Shown here in pieces: positions 10,212 to 20,959 of a stretch of 64,000 bases of DNA (within the stretch, counting starts at the first letter, position 1; every line of letters begins with the position of its first letter). The position numbers were made by a program, and so were the translations under genes. This DNA is from Rhabditoides inermis (lineage: Eukaryota; Nematoda; Chromadorea; Rhabditida; Rhabditidae). The notes under the pieces are model-generated. The model did not search any database. It saw only the letters and a program-made list of their open reading frames with translations, and had not been told where the DNA came from. The stretch covers positions 124,001-188,000 of the forward strand of contig CAWZYM010000141.1 in the NCBI GenBank assembly GCA_963966185.1. The letters run 5' to 3'.

Positions 10212-13200
10212 TTGCAAAGATTTTCGCTAGTCGAATCGTGTTCATGTGTTACAAATGCTGCATTTGTAACACCTGATTTGTAACACATGTGTTACAAATC
10301 CATTTTTTGTATCCGTTAGATTGATATCGCTAGGAAAATAACTTCAATCAGACATTTTACTCAATGTATGTTTCAAAGCGTATTATAGGTCTGTATGCAA
10401 ACCGTTGATTGTCGTGGGTTTTTTTATTACGGTATGTCGAAAAGCAAGTGAATACTAAAAAACGGAGTGGTCAAAACTGACGAAACTCGAAACTTGAAAA
10501 GTTTTAACTGAACCAAGTTGCATCAAATTTGTAGTGTACTCCACGTCTGAAAGATACATACGAAGATATTGTCGTGGGTTTTGTTAAATAGTTTTCGAGT
10601 TGTTCCACGAAATTCTTGTATTGACCCTTTATGCATAAATTTCTCGTCATTTCTCGTCTGTCTGACCGAACGTCGAGATTAGCCGTACCGTGAAAAACTA
10701 CATAGATTCACATTTGCATAAAAAATTGGCCATAAAAACCAAACGTGTGTGGGCTAAATGGGAAATGTGGACACGACGCTTGGCGAGCATCTGCATTAGT
10801 CGTGTATCCGGTGAATGGCGAGCACGGCGGCAGCAAGAGATTGAAAAATGCAATATTGCTGGTCCGACCGTCAAACATGAAAAATTTACCCGATAGTTGT
10901 TTTTACCCCGAATACGGTAGAAATGACAGAATTATTAAATTATCGAACCTCTTGTAGATGTCTAGCATCCGATATGGACATCTCCAAAAAGGGCATTTTA
11001 CGAGTTTGAAGAAAGTTAGCGAGTTTCGTTGTTTCCATTAGGAAACTATCCATCTATCCGGAAACAGACATCTAAACGCGCGAGTCTCGCTAATAATTTG
11101 GCGCGTACCGGTAATAAGTTATTGATGCAAAATCTGATGAACAATCAGCGAAATGACTGTCGTACGTTCTACGAGGGTATACAATATGTATTTTTTTGCA
11201 GTGTCTACGAATTGGATTCCAATATGATCATATTCTTCGACGAGGCGGCGCGTTTCATGCAGGAAAACTACTTACGAATTCTCGATCAGGTGAGTATTTT
11301 TTGTATTTTGAGATTTCTTTAGTTTTGGTTTTTGGTGAGATCTGGTTGTATAATATTTTAGATTGCAGTCACTTGTGCGAAAAGCCGAAAGGACATGCGA
11401 CGAGACAGGCTTTCAAGGGCGCTGAGAGTTTCCCGTTTCCGGCTCTACCAGCCGACGTACGCACTCTACTGTGTCGCGTCGCAGCGCGTGAGTATGCAGG
11501 GTTAGGAAAAAGGAGAGAAAGGGGGCAGAAATTAGTTATGTATTGTTTTTCTGTCGAGTGTGGCATGTTTAGACTGTTGAAAAGATTTGTCATAAGACAT
11601 AGATGTTTTTAAGGTGATGTGGACGTCAATTTGGATTTTGACGAGAATATTAACGCCATTATGAGCTAATTTGGAAAGAAAAAGAAATCGATGTCATCTC
11701 TCCCATCGCACATTCAGACGGAAGTGGAGTACATCAACTCATGTGGGTATGTGTGGTTTTTCTCCTTTGTTCTTGTCTGTGTGAAAATTTCGAAGATTCG
11801 TATGTTTACTATTGTTTTGTAGTGTCGTGTGTGCAGTTCGACAAGGCCTGTAGGAAGATGTTCATGGTGAAGGCTGTGTCGGAGAAGAGAGAGAAGATGA
11901 AAAAGCTGATGCCGTCTCTGCTCACAAAGAAAGCTGCTCAGTTTGTCACTGCCGTCTCCTATATGGGCCTCTCAAAGTGAGCGCATATTCCTTTACAAAT
12001 ATTTATGGGTGCGCTGCATTGAAAATCATAACTGTTCATAATTGTTATCACTTGTTTCTGTGATTTTATGAATATTCATGCGTATTATAGTAGTTAAGTG
12101 ATTTTCGCTTTTTTCAGACTTGTGTGTTGGTTCTCGTGCACGCTCGGTTCTTCCGACTTCAAAGAATGGGATTTACCAAAAGAGAGGAGATGTGTCTGGC
12201 CAGGTGCGCACCTGTAATCTAAAGAACATTTTTGTACCCCTGCTGTTTAGCGTATTCTTTCGCATGTGTATTAACGCTGCTTCCGGAATCTCGCCTATTG
12301 ATGCGGAAATGCTGAGCATGAACCGATCGGAAGGCGCAGTGAGTGACTAATAAGTAGAAGATGTATCCGAGCATAACGTAGTGACGCCCCGCTACAAGTA
12401 TGTTTCTGTGTTGACATTGTAGGGTCACGTTTTGAGAAAAGTGTCACATGTACCATCCAATTTACTGTGGAGGGGATTTATTGTCATAATACGTATTTAT
12501 CATATCATGCTTAATGAAAACTATTGTGTATTTTCAGACCGCGAAAGCCAATTTTCTGTCCTCGGTCTGGTGTCTGTCCGGCGCGGCTCTGCCTGATGCA
12601 ACCAGAGTCAAGTGCACTACGTCTTTGTTCTACAGATGGGAGGCACTTGAAGAGGAAAAGATTATGGTGAGAGTGAAGGGGGGTCATGTTTGTCGAAGCG
12701 GGTTCTTTTTAAGAAGGAATCTAAAATAATAAGTGTACTCTATGTTGTCGTATGTTTGTCTCTTTTCAGGCGTATGCGATGACGCTGAGAGACGTCTCGT
12801 GTGCAACGGTCACGTTAGTGCTACTGTATGTGTTCCGTGTGTTGCAGTGCGAGGAGCGGATGAAGCTCCGCAGCAATATGGGTGGGTGAGGTAGCGAGCA
12901 GGATGTTGTCAGTCGCCACAGTATTTTTCAGTATATACCTCTCGTGAGCATCTTATTTTGCTTCAGGTGGCCTCGTGCTCTCTCTCTCTCGTCTTTGTTC
13001 CCATTTCAATCATGATTCATGTTGGAGAGAGGATGGAGCAAGAAAGCGGCCGTGCGCAGCAAGATTGTTAGCGAGTGTACGGCGATCGTGCTGCACTTAG
13101 CTGCCATTCGAGAGGAGACACACAATATGTTGGTGGGTCTGCGTTGATGCTGTTCTGCTGCATGATTGCAGTTTTGTGTATGTGCACATTGGTTGCTGAA

Positions 13201-16200
13201 GTATATAATTTCAGCTGGTACGGAGTTGTGCGTTGCTGCAATGGGCGATGCAAAAGCTCAGCGGGCAGTAGGCACCGATATATCGCAGTACGTCGAGGGG
13301 TTACAGATGGAGTCGACTCTGCTGCAAATCCTCTGTCTGTTTTGAGGCGAGTGATTTTGATTGTTGATTGCTCAATTAGTTTTTTTTTTCGTTTGCAGGC
13401 GGAAAGCATTCCGTGCCTACTGACTCTCCTTTCGACCAGCTACATTGGTCGATTGAGGATGAACTGCTGAGGAGAAACCCGCATGTACCTCCGTTCAAGC
13501 TCAGTGCCTTGGCCAGTGTTGAGTAGCAGATAAAGGCGCTGCACCGTGCCAGCGCCAGCGCAGACTCGGCATACACCAGGACAGTCCAGCGGAGGTGGAC
13601 AGACAGGGTTAGTGATCGATAGGGAGTTGCTGAGGGGCTCAGCTGTTTTAATTCACACCGTTTTTATTTTGTTGTGTCCGCACGTGTGAGATAGACGCGA
13701 GTAGAAAAAGCGTTTTTTCGGAGTAGCCAATAGAACAATATAGGAAAACAACTGATTAGCTAATGAGCGAGCGCCCGACTTATATTGAGGGATCATGGAA
13801 GGTTCTGGAAGGATCGGGTGAGAACGCGGTCAGTGTAGTGTGGCGTGATCATATGGGCTGAGGATAAATGGGTCAAGTAAGGAACTTCCTAGAAGCATGA
13901 TCATGTGGAGTGGTTATGATCGGGGCAAGTAAGGAAAGTTCTAGAAAGGTGTAGCAGCATGAGGATGATGCTGGCTATCCCAACACCTCCCCCCTGAGAT
14001 TGACGATATGTCTTGGTGTGAGGGTCAACCCGCTGACGCTGGGGACGATGGTGATGATGCTATTGGGGAAGAGAAGCGGGAATAAGTAAAGTGGACAGGT
14101 TCGAATGGTGCAAAGTACTTCACGCATACAAGTATATGTGGGACGTTCATGATTGATGTTTCTTGAATTACGTTTATGATTGATGTGAGTGGTTGGGGCG
14201 ATCGACTATTGATCGAGTAGTCAATCGTATGCTCATTGATGGTTTGTTTTAGAAGATGAGTCAGAGGGATCAGTACACGTCTGCGCAAGTGGTTGTGATC
14301 CTGCACACTTTTTATCGGTATGTTTAGTTTTCTTTCATTGCCTCTGCTGGCTGATTAGTTCTACCCGTTTTCCAGATTCGTCGCTTCCGCAGAAGTAATT
14401 GAGTATGCTGCCTCATCAAACTGGACCGACGAAGACATCAGCCGGATCAACAAAGTTGGACCGACACGAACAGCCAGCGCGCTCGCCAAGTGGTGAGTAA
14501 TTCTTTCAAAAGAAAACCGAGTTGTTTATGGTATGTAATTTTTCGTACACAATTTGTTTCGAATTGAACGGGTTTAGGGCCTCTCGTTGTCTCAAAGGAG
14601 ATACCCTGGTAGAGTTGTTCATGAAGCCCAAGTTCGCAGACGCACGCGAGATCATACTGAAGTTGATGGTCGTGCTCGGCAGAAAGGGCCATGGCCTGCT
14701 AAAAAGGAAGGATAGGGATAGGTGGGTGTAAATGTGGTTATTTTGTTGTTTATGGTTTGTTGTGTGTAAATTAATAATGCAGGCTGGCAAATTCCGCGAG
14801 CAGTGGAGTTCACGCCGATTCCATCTTCCTCCTCTTCTTCAACGAGAATATGAACGCGACGTTCAAGCTCGACAAGTGCACAAGGGTGAGTGCATAGCGA
14901 GCTGTATATTTTTTATTTGATTACAACATTCGATTATTACGTCTATGATTTAAAAAAAAGCTCATACCTAGCTCGTGGATGTTTTTGTGGTCGCCCCCGT
15001 GAATGCTGTGCAGTACCAGACCTTCGACGTCACCCTTTCTCCCTCGTTTGTTTATTTCAAGCTGGAGCCTATTTCAAGCTGGAGCTGAAGGGTGTGTTGC
15101 TTCATTCTGATTGTAACTTTTAAAAACAAATTATGAACTGATATTATTCAGGGGTGGCTTCTCAGCTTTCTGTCAGTGATAGTGGCTGGACCATCGAACC
15201 TCTCTCTGTCGGATCCCTGAACGTGATTCTGTGGTACGGAAAGGACAACATCCGTGCGGAAAGTGTTTCCATCGAGATCAACGAAGTGGAGGAACCGATG
15301 GCCAAGGTGGGCATCGTGATCGGGATGTGTGTTGTATAAATGTATGCATTAGGGACAAGTCTCTCTCAACGACGCGTTTTATGAGGATCACTGGCTGGGC
15401 AATAGGGAGCAGTGCATGCGCGGGAAAGAGCAGTACAAGGAGAGGGAGAAGTGAGTGTGTGGGAAAGAGCAGTACAAAGAGAGGGAGCAGTGTGTGCGGA
15501 AAGGAGCAATACAAGGAGAGGGAGCAGTGGGCGCGCGAGAAGGATCAATACGAGCAGCAGATCAAGGTTTGCGGTTTTGACATAACAATCATTGAAAGGT
15601 CATTTTGCAGGCTTTGCGTATCTCCTTGGCGAAGGTGAGCAAGGACATGGACGCTGCCATTGCCCGAGCTACATTCTGGAAAAAGGCATCGGTCGGTGAT
15701 CAACAGCGGCGTAAAACTTCCGATGAGCGTGTGAGTCTATGGATTTGATGGGTGTGTGCTTGCTGTAATCCGGTAATACTTATGATTACTTGTAAGTGAG
15801 CAGTTTACAATTATAGTTTTGTTCTATCAGAGTATTTTGTTCAATTGCAGGTCGAGGTTCTGGAGTCGAAGAATGTCGAGATGCGCGCGTCTCGCTTCCC
15901 CAGCATGGATCAGCCCGTTTTTTGGCTTCATCCACCTCGTACAATTCCCATTTTATTTATTGATAAATGTGATTTACATGTCATGTGTTTGCAAATGCTG
16001 TCTCAAAAGCATGATGTGTTTGTAACACAACATATCTGATGTTCTGAAAGTACTGTAGTTTTTACACGCGAAAGTATGATGGTGCGATTTCTTGTTTCCC
16101 TCTTTTATCATAAATCTGCTTGTGTACACCCTGAACGCCAGTCAGCCAGTCATGTAAGTCGGGTTCAATTGCTTTTTTATTCACGAAGTTATAGGGAATT

Positions 16201-16560
16201 TTGATCTTGGCAAATAATGCGACTAAAGTTGCAAAACTGTCTATGGTAGATATTTAACATCTCGTCTCTCCCGCCTTCACCACCTTCTTGTACAGCTACT
16301 TGACATTCTCGGTGAGCGAACATGTTGTCGGCAATGCCGGAGCGCATATTTTCTCAAAACAATCAATAAACCGATAATTAGTATTGAAGCGAAGAACTTG
16401 ATACACAAACTATCACTGACAACATACAGATTACAAAATAAAAAAACACTCACACACAAATGAGTTGGTTCGGATTGCCGCAGACCAGGTCGATGGAGTT
16501 GCTTTCCGCGTTCTCGACCTTCTTGAATTATCCTTAGCCGGCCGAGAACAGATCCTTGGT
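10212..16560 (+). pseudogene. Exon-like blocks of an unrecognised gene, with in-frame stops
   Basis: Many short blocks on the plus strand are bounded by good splice signals and encode helical, charged peptides. Examples are VYELDSNMIIFFDEAARFMQ (from 11211, ending before gtgag at 11290), FDKACRKMFMVKAVSEKREK (11839-), HWSIEDELLRRNPHVPPFKL (13440-13500), WTDEDISRINKVGPTRTASA (14425-), LVELFMKPKFADAREIILKL (14609-), LNVILWYGKDNIRAESVSIE (15220-) and a Lys/Glu/Gln-rich coiled-coil block at 15400-15560. Some blocks contain stops inside otherwise clean frames (TAA near 11670, TAG near 13527, TGA near 15451), so the locus looks decayed, although wrongly guessed boundaries could explain part of that. 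I do not recognise the family. 10212-11000 is AT-rich without a convincing exon. Confidence 0.35.
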
Positions 16561-16849
16561 AAGATTTTGATAAGATAAGATTTTGATACGCATATTCATA
16601 TAATAATATGATGTTACTGTTATACACGATAATTGTGAATTTCAAAATGAATAATTCAGTATTAATAATAAAGATATCATCTTTATCGCGAGACAAGAAC
16701 ATCATCACAACACAAATCAAAATGCCCCGAAGAAATCAAAAACAACTATGCACCAACTCCGCCTCGTAATATAAATCCATTAGTTGCGCAGGGTCATAAC
16801 AAATCGTTCTCCTATGTCGCGCTCTATTGATAAATTGTCGTTGGGTCAG

Positions 16850-17000
16850 ATAGGGTGTGCGCAGAATGTCCGCCTATTTGGCCAGTTCGCGCATGTGCGC
16901 AGATTGTCCGTGCGCAGATTGTCCGCAAAATGGAGACTCGCGCGAGCGAGTGACAAGATTAGCCGGTGCGCAGAGTGTCCGCAAACTCAGAGTGTCCGGT
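16850..17000. repeat. Short direct repeats (gtgcgcagattgtccg)
   Basis: A 15-18-bp phrase of the form GTGCGCAGANTGTCCGC occurs about five times with variable spacing, immediately left of the 2-kb palindrome. The block is GC-rich and is not obviously coding. Confidence 0.7.
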
Positions 17001-17004
17001 AGGA

Positions 17005-19079
17005 ATTCTTTCTCACGCAACGCCTTACTAACATTTTCATCAATCAGAGAAACAATTCTAATCACTGAAGAATACATGTTTGTGAAGAATAGTATGATCT
17101 CCTACTATTATCCCATCACTTTCTTAATGGGTGAGTTCGCTTGAATCATGCAAAAAATAGGTATTTTGGTTTGTGACAGTCACGTTGTAACAACGTGAAA
17201 CAAAATCAGTAGGAGGAATACTTTAAAAAAGTGATTGCGATGATTGTTCAAGATGATGATATGTGTTTTTTGTAGTTACTTTGGTCCCTCGATAACACAT
17301 TGGTGACATTGGTCCCTCGATAACACAAGGGTCCCTCGCTTCTGCTCTCACTATACACTCTCTCTCGCGATCCAGTCGCAAGAGTCTACTCTGCCGGCGG
17401 CGGTTCAGTCTGGTGGGCGACTGCTGGTGTGATTAGATAATTTCTGAAAAGTCACTCGACTTTTCGGATTGTGAAAATTATTGAACAAAAATATCAGAAT
17501 CGATTGTGTTTTGTTTTCCGAATCACGAATATACCATATTTCATTGGGATCCGATGAAAACTTTCTATCTGAATATGTTCAGTACTTACTTTTGCTTTTA
17601 ATGTTGTTGTATTAGCTTTTAAATATGAGTTTTATGTTTTCACGCGGCTGTTGCATTGTACAATCAACCGCCACCCCCCCCCCCATTCGATCACACATGC
17701 CCGTCAAGTTGTGACTACCGTAACCTCATAGCCAATGAGAGTTGATTTGATATTGTAGGAATGGAGTGTTATCAATGTTATGATCATCGAACACACTGGT
17801 TAGTGTCACTTTGAACATATCCAGGTGGTGCCAACCGTGCTAATTTCCAGTTGAACTTGAGTGGATTGCGCAAATGGTCGGGTCTTGGCAGACTGCCGCC
17901 ATACCATGCCTCCTCTCCTCCCGCCCCTTTCACACTGTTTTTGGTGTTTGAGATATCAGCTGTAGGTGTCCGTGTATCGGCTTTTTCTCATCAAGACGAG
18001 TAAAGTGGCGCCTTTTCATTTTGATTTGGACTATTTTGAACAAATCCAGGTATCACCACCCGGGCTAATTTCCAGATCAACTTGAGTGATGATGCAATTC
18101 CACAATCGACTCTCTCCTTTATGGCTCCTTCCCTCTGGTATGGCAGTCTGCCAAGACCCGGCCGTTTGCCGGTGGGGAAGGGTCATAAATGAGTATGTCG
18201 AGAGAGGATTTGCGCAATCCACTCAAGTTCAACTGGAAATTAGCACGGTTGGCACCACCTGGATATGTTCAAAGTGACACTAACCAGTGAGTTCGATGAT
18301 CATAACATTGATAACACTCCATTCCTACAATATCAAATCAACTCTCATTGGCTATGAGGTTACGGTAGTCACAACTTGACGGGCATGTGTGATCGAATGG
18401 GGGGGGGGGGTGGCGGTTGATTGTACAATGCAACAGCCGCGTGAAAACATACAACTCATATTTAAAAGCTAATACAACAACATTAAAAGCAAAAGTAAGT
18501 ACTGAACATATTCAGATAGAAAGTTTTCATCGGATCCCAATGAAATATGGTATATTCGTGATTCGGAAAACAAAACACAATCGATTCTGATATTTTTGTT
18601 CAATAATTTTCACAATCCGAAAAGTCGAGTGACTTTTCAGAAATTATCTAATCACACCAGCAGTCGCCCGCCAGACTGAACCGCCGCCGGCAGAGTAGAC
18701 TCTTGCGACTGGATCGCGAGAGAGAGTGTATAGTGAGAGCAGAAGCGAGGGACCCTTGTGTTATCGAGGGACCAATGTCACCAATGTGTTATCGAGGGAC
18801 CAAAGTAACTACAAAAAACACATATCATCATCTTGAACAATCATCGCAATCACTTTTTTAAAGTATTCCTCCTACTGATTTTGTTTCACGTTGTTACAAC
18901 GTGACTGTCACAAACCAAAATACCTATTTTTTGCATGATTCAAGCGAACTCACCCATTAAGAAAGTGATGGGATAAGAGTAGGAGATCATACTATTCTTC
19001 ACAAACATGTATTCTTCAGTGATTAGAATTGTTTCTCTGATTGATGAAAATGTTAGTAAGGCGTTGCGTGAGAAAGAAT
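17005..19079. mobile_element. Near-perfect 2.07-kb palindrome (fold-back element)
   Basis: Left arm 17005-17875 and right arm 18208-19079 are reverse complements over about 871 bp with only scattered differences, separated by a 332-bp spacer. The outer end reads attctttctcacgcaacgcc. The arms include a G or C run (about 17673 and 18400) and a duplicated phrase tggtccctcgataacaca. The spacer contains cagtctgccaagacccggcc and cagctgtaggtgtccg, which match the core of the 5901-10211 element, so both belong to one fold-back family. No transposase frame. No clear target duplication is visible at the ends. Confidence 0.92.
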
Positions 19080-19450
19080 GAGAGGGAGAGAGAGTGTGTG
19101 TTCTTACTGATTCAATAGATGGTTTACGGATTCCATGTGCGTGGTGGATGAAATATTCAAATGAGAACAGCCGGAAAGCACGAAAAAATATCACCTTTTT
19201 ATCCAATGTTTCGGCATTAGGCCTTCATCAGGGATGGACAGAACATACCTACAATCACAGATAAGCAATGAAAACACAAGCAATAGGTCACAAGATATGC
19301 GGTAAAACCGGAAATGAATAAGTGGAGTGCTGCCCAACACCCAGGCCGTGCTTCTGCCCAAAAATACCGGTCGTGACAAGGAGTAAGCGATAACTCGCTG
19401 CACCCAAACCCAACCCAACGGCCCGTTATTTCTGAAACGAAACAAACTCA

Positions 19451-19848
19451 CTAGTGATAGTGAACTCCTCCTTGGGCGATGGTGACTCCGGAGAGCAGCT
19501 TGTTCAGCTCCTCGTCGTTGCGCTTAGCGAGCTGCAGATGGCAGGGGCCTGGTGTTCTTGTTATCGCGGGACGTTTCAGGCAAGCTCGAGAACGTCAGCG
19601 GCCAGGTACTCAAGTACGGCGGCGAGGTACACGGGCGCTCCGGCTCCGACGCGCTGGGCGTAGTTGCCTTTGCGAAGCATACGGTGAAGACGTCCGACCG
19701 GGAACTGAAGTCCGACGCGAGACGAACGCGACTTGGCCTTTCCTCCAGACTTGGCCTTGCCGCCCTGAATGTTGTCGCGCAGGACCTTGCGGTGATGCTT
19801 GGCGCCTCCCTTTCCGAGTCCCTTGCCTCCCTTGCCGCGTCCAGACAT
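19451..19848 (-). pseudogene. Chimeric histone pseudogene: H4 tail fused to H2A fold
   Basis: From the ATG at 19846-19848 the product starts with the histone H4 N-terminus: [16 protein letters not shown], then [12 protein letters not shown] (H4 residues 1-28, with one Arg to His change). It passes without a break (about 19762) into histone H2[41 protein letters not shown] and [16 protein letters not shown] at 19576-19578 ends this frame at 90 codons. The rest of H2A is still visible in other frames (RDNKNTR, then [16 protein letters not shown] and GVTIAQGGV, with stop TAG at 19451-19453), so at least two small indels broke it. Histone genes are usually intronless and clustered, and both H4 and H2A start with SGRGKGGK, which gives a plausible crossover site. 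No canonical histone 3' stem-loop was seen. Confidence 0.88.
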
Positions 19849-19892
19849 AATAGTAGTAGTTCACGAATGAGATGATGACTGCTCCGCGGCGC

Positions 19893-19903
19893 CCGCATAT
19901 ATG
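19893..19903 (-). promoter_or_regulatory. TATA-like box of the histone pseudogene
   Basis: On the minus strand GCATATATGCGGG lies about 45 bp upstream of the histone ATG, within the usual distance for a compact histone promoter. It supports descent from a transcribed histone gene. Other promoter motifs were not recognised. Confidence 0.45.
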
Positions 19904-20000
19904 CAACTCGACCCAGTTCCCGACCGAGCGAAATACTGTACTGCTTATCGCAACGAGTTTCTGTCGCACAACATCAATAATATAATATAATATGATATAT

Positions 20001-20186
20001 TTATCCATAGAAACAGAATCGCAATGACAACATTGGAAAGACAACAAAAGTTATGATGAACGAGTGTCCAACATCAATCGGTTTCCTTCCCAGTGAGGCA
20101 AAGCGAATACTGTGGAAGCCACCTCCAGACACCTTGACGTGTTTGGCAGAAGTGTACTTCCTCCACAGGCACTCTCGCGACGACAA
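20001..20186 (-). other. Possible exon of an unrecognised gene
   Basis: After a good acceptor (tttcag at 20187) the minus strand reads LSSRECLWRKYTSAKHVKVS then GGGFHSIRFASLGRKPIDVG. Composition is protein-like, but no donor is obvious and the frame runs into AT-rich sequence. Family unknown. Confidence 0.25.
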
Positions 20187-20364
20187 CTGAAATGAGTGAG
20201 GAGGCAAGCGCCTCGTCATTAGAATCACCCAATCAAGTCAAACCTCCTGGGAGCTTCTATCACAATATAGTCGAATCGGATCCTATATGCTATCCGTGAC
20301 ATTTCACATGTTGTGCAGTTTCGTGCAACACAACGTGTATGTCTTCAAATATCCAAAACGATTT

Positions 20365-20452
20365 GTAAGACGGAATCGAACCCATGAACAGCTCGCAACG
20401 ATTGCGCGCTGGCGGCGCGCTTTACCACTGCGCCAATGAGGCTCATACAGAG
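20365..20452 (-). other. tRNA-like sequence (SINE head or tRNA pseudogene)
   Basis: The minus strand reads GCCTCATTGGCGCAGTGG, matching box A, and GGGTTCGATTCC, matching box B, about 45 nt apart. The anticodon arm does not fold properly and the 3' acceptor strand is missing, so this is a tRNA-derived relic rather than a tRNA gene. Confidence 0.6.
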
Positions 20453-20959
20453 AGGTCATTGAATTTCGCAGATAAGTATGTTTGCTCGTTATCTCTCATC
20501 ATTGTACACTGAATAGGCCAGTACAGCTGCATTTGAACAACCGAAAAAAGCAAGCATTTATTTAGTGATGGGCGAAGCAGCGAGCATCAATTAGTTTTTA
20601 GTCGAGCTTGTCGGCGAAGCGCTTCAGCGTCTCTCTCACTCGCATTCGCACCCACCATGTGGGTTTGTGATGCCAAAGCGAATCAACCACAAACACACAG
20701 AAATATAGCGGAAAAATTTAGAGGAAAAATTATACGAAAAGAGGGAATTAAGCGATTGGCACAGGCGCGTGCACGTTGTAAATTGAAAGACAGGGCGCCA
20801 ATATTGGCGCTATCGACACGTCGAGTTGCAGGCAGAAATCAGGGAAAAACGTGTAAGTAATGGTGTTTGTTATCGATATTTTCATACAATAGCGGTGATT
20901 GCGAGTGAAAATAGTGTGAAACTATGGAATTACTGTCCTATGATCTACATGCGACTGTC

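Noticed and set aside
19190..19440. Retroelement tail suggested by PDEGLMPKHWIKR on the minus strand
   Set aside because: The phrase resembles a motif I have seen near Penelope-like or other retroelement ends, but no reverse transcriptase or other support is present.
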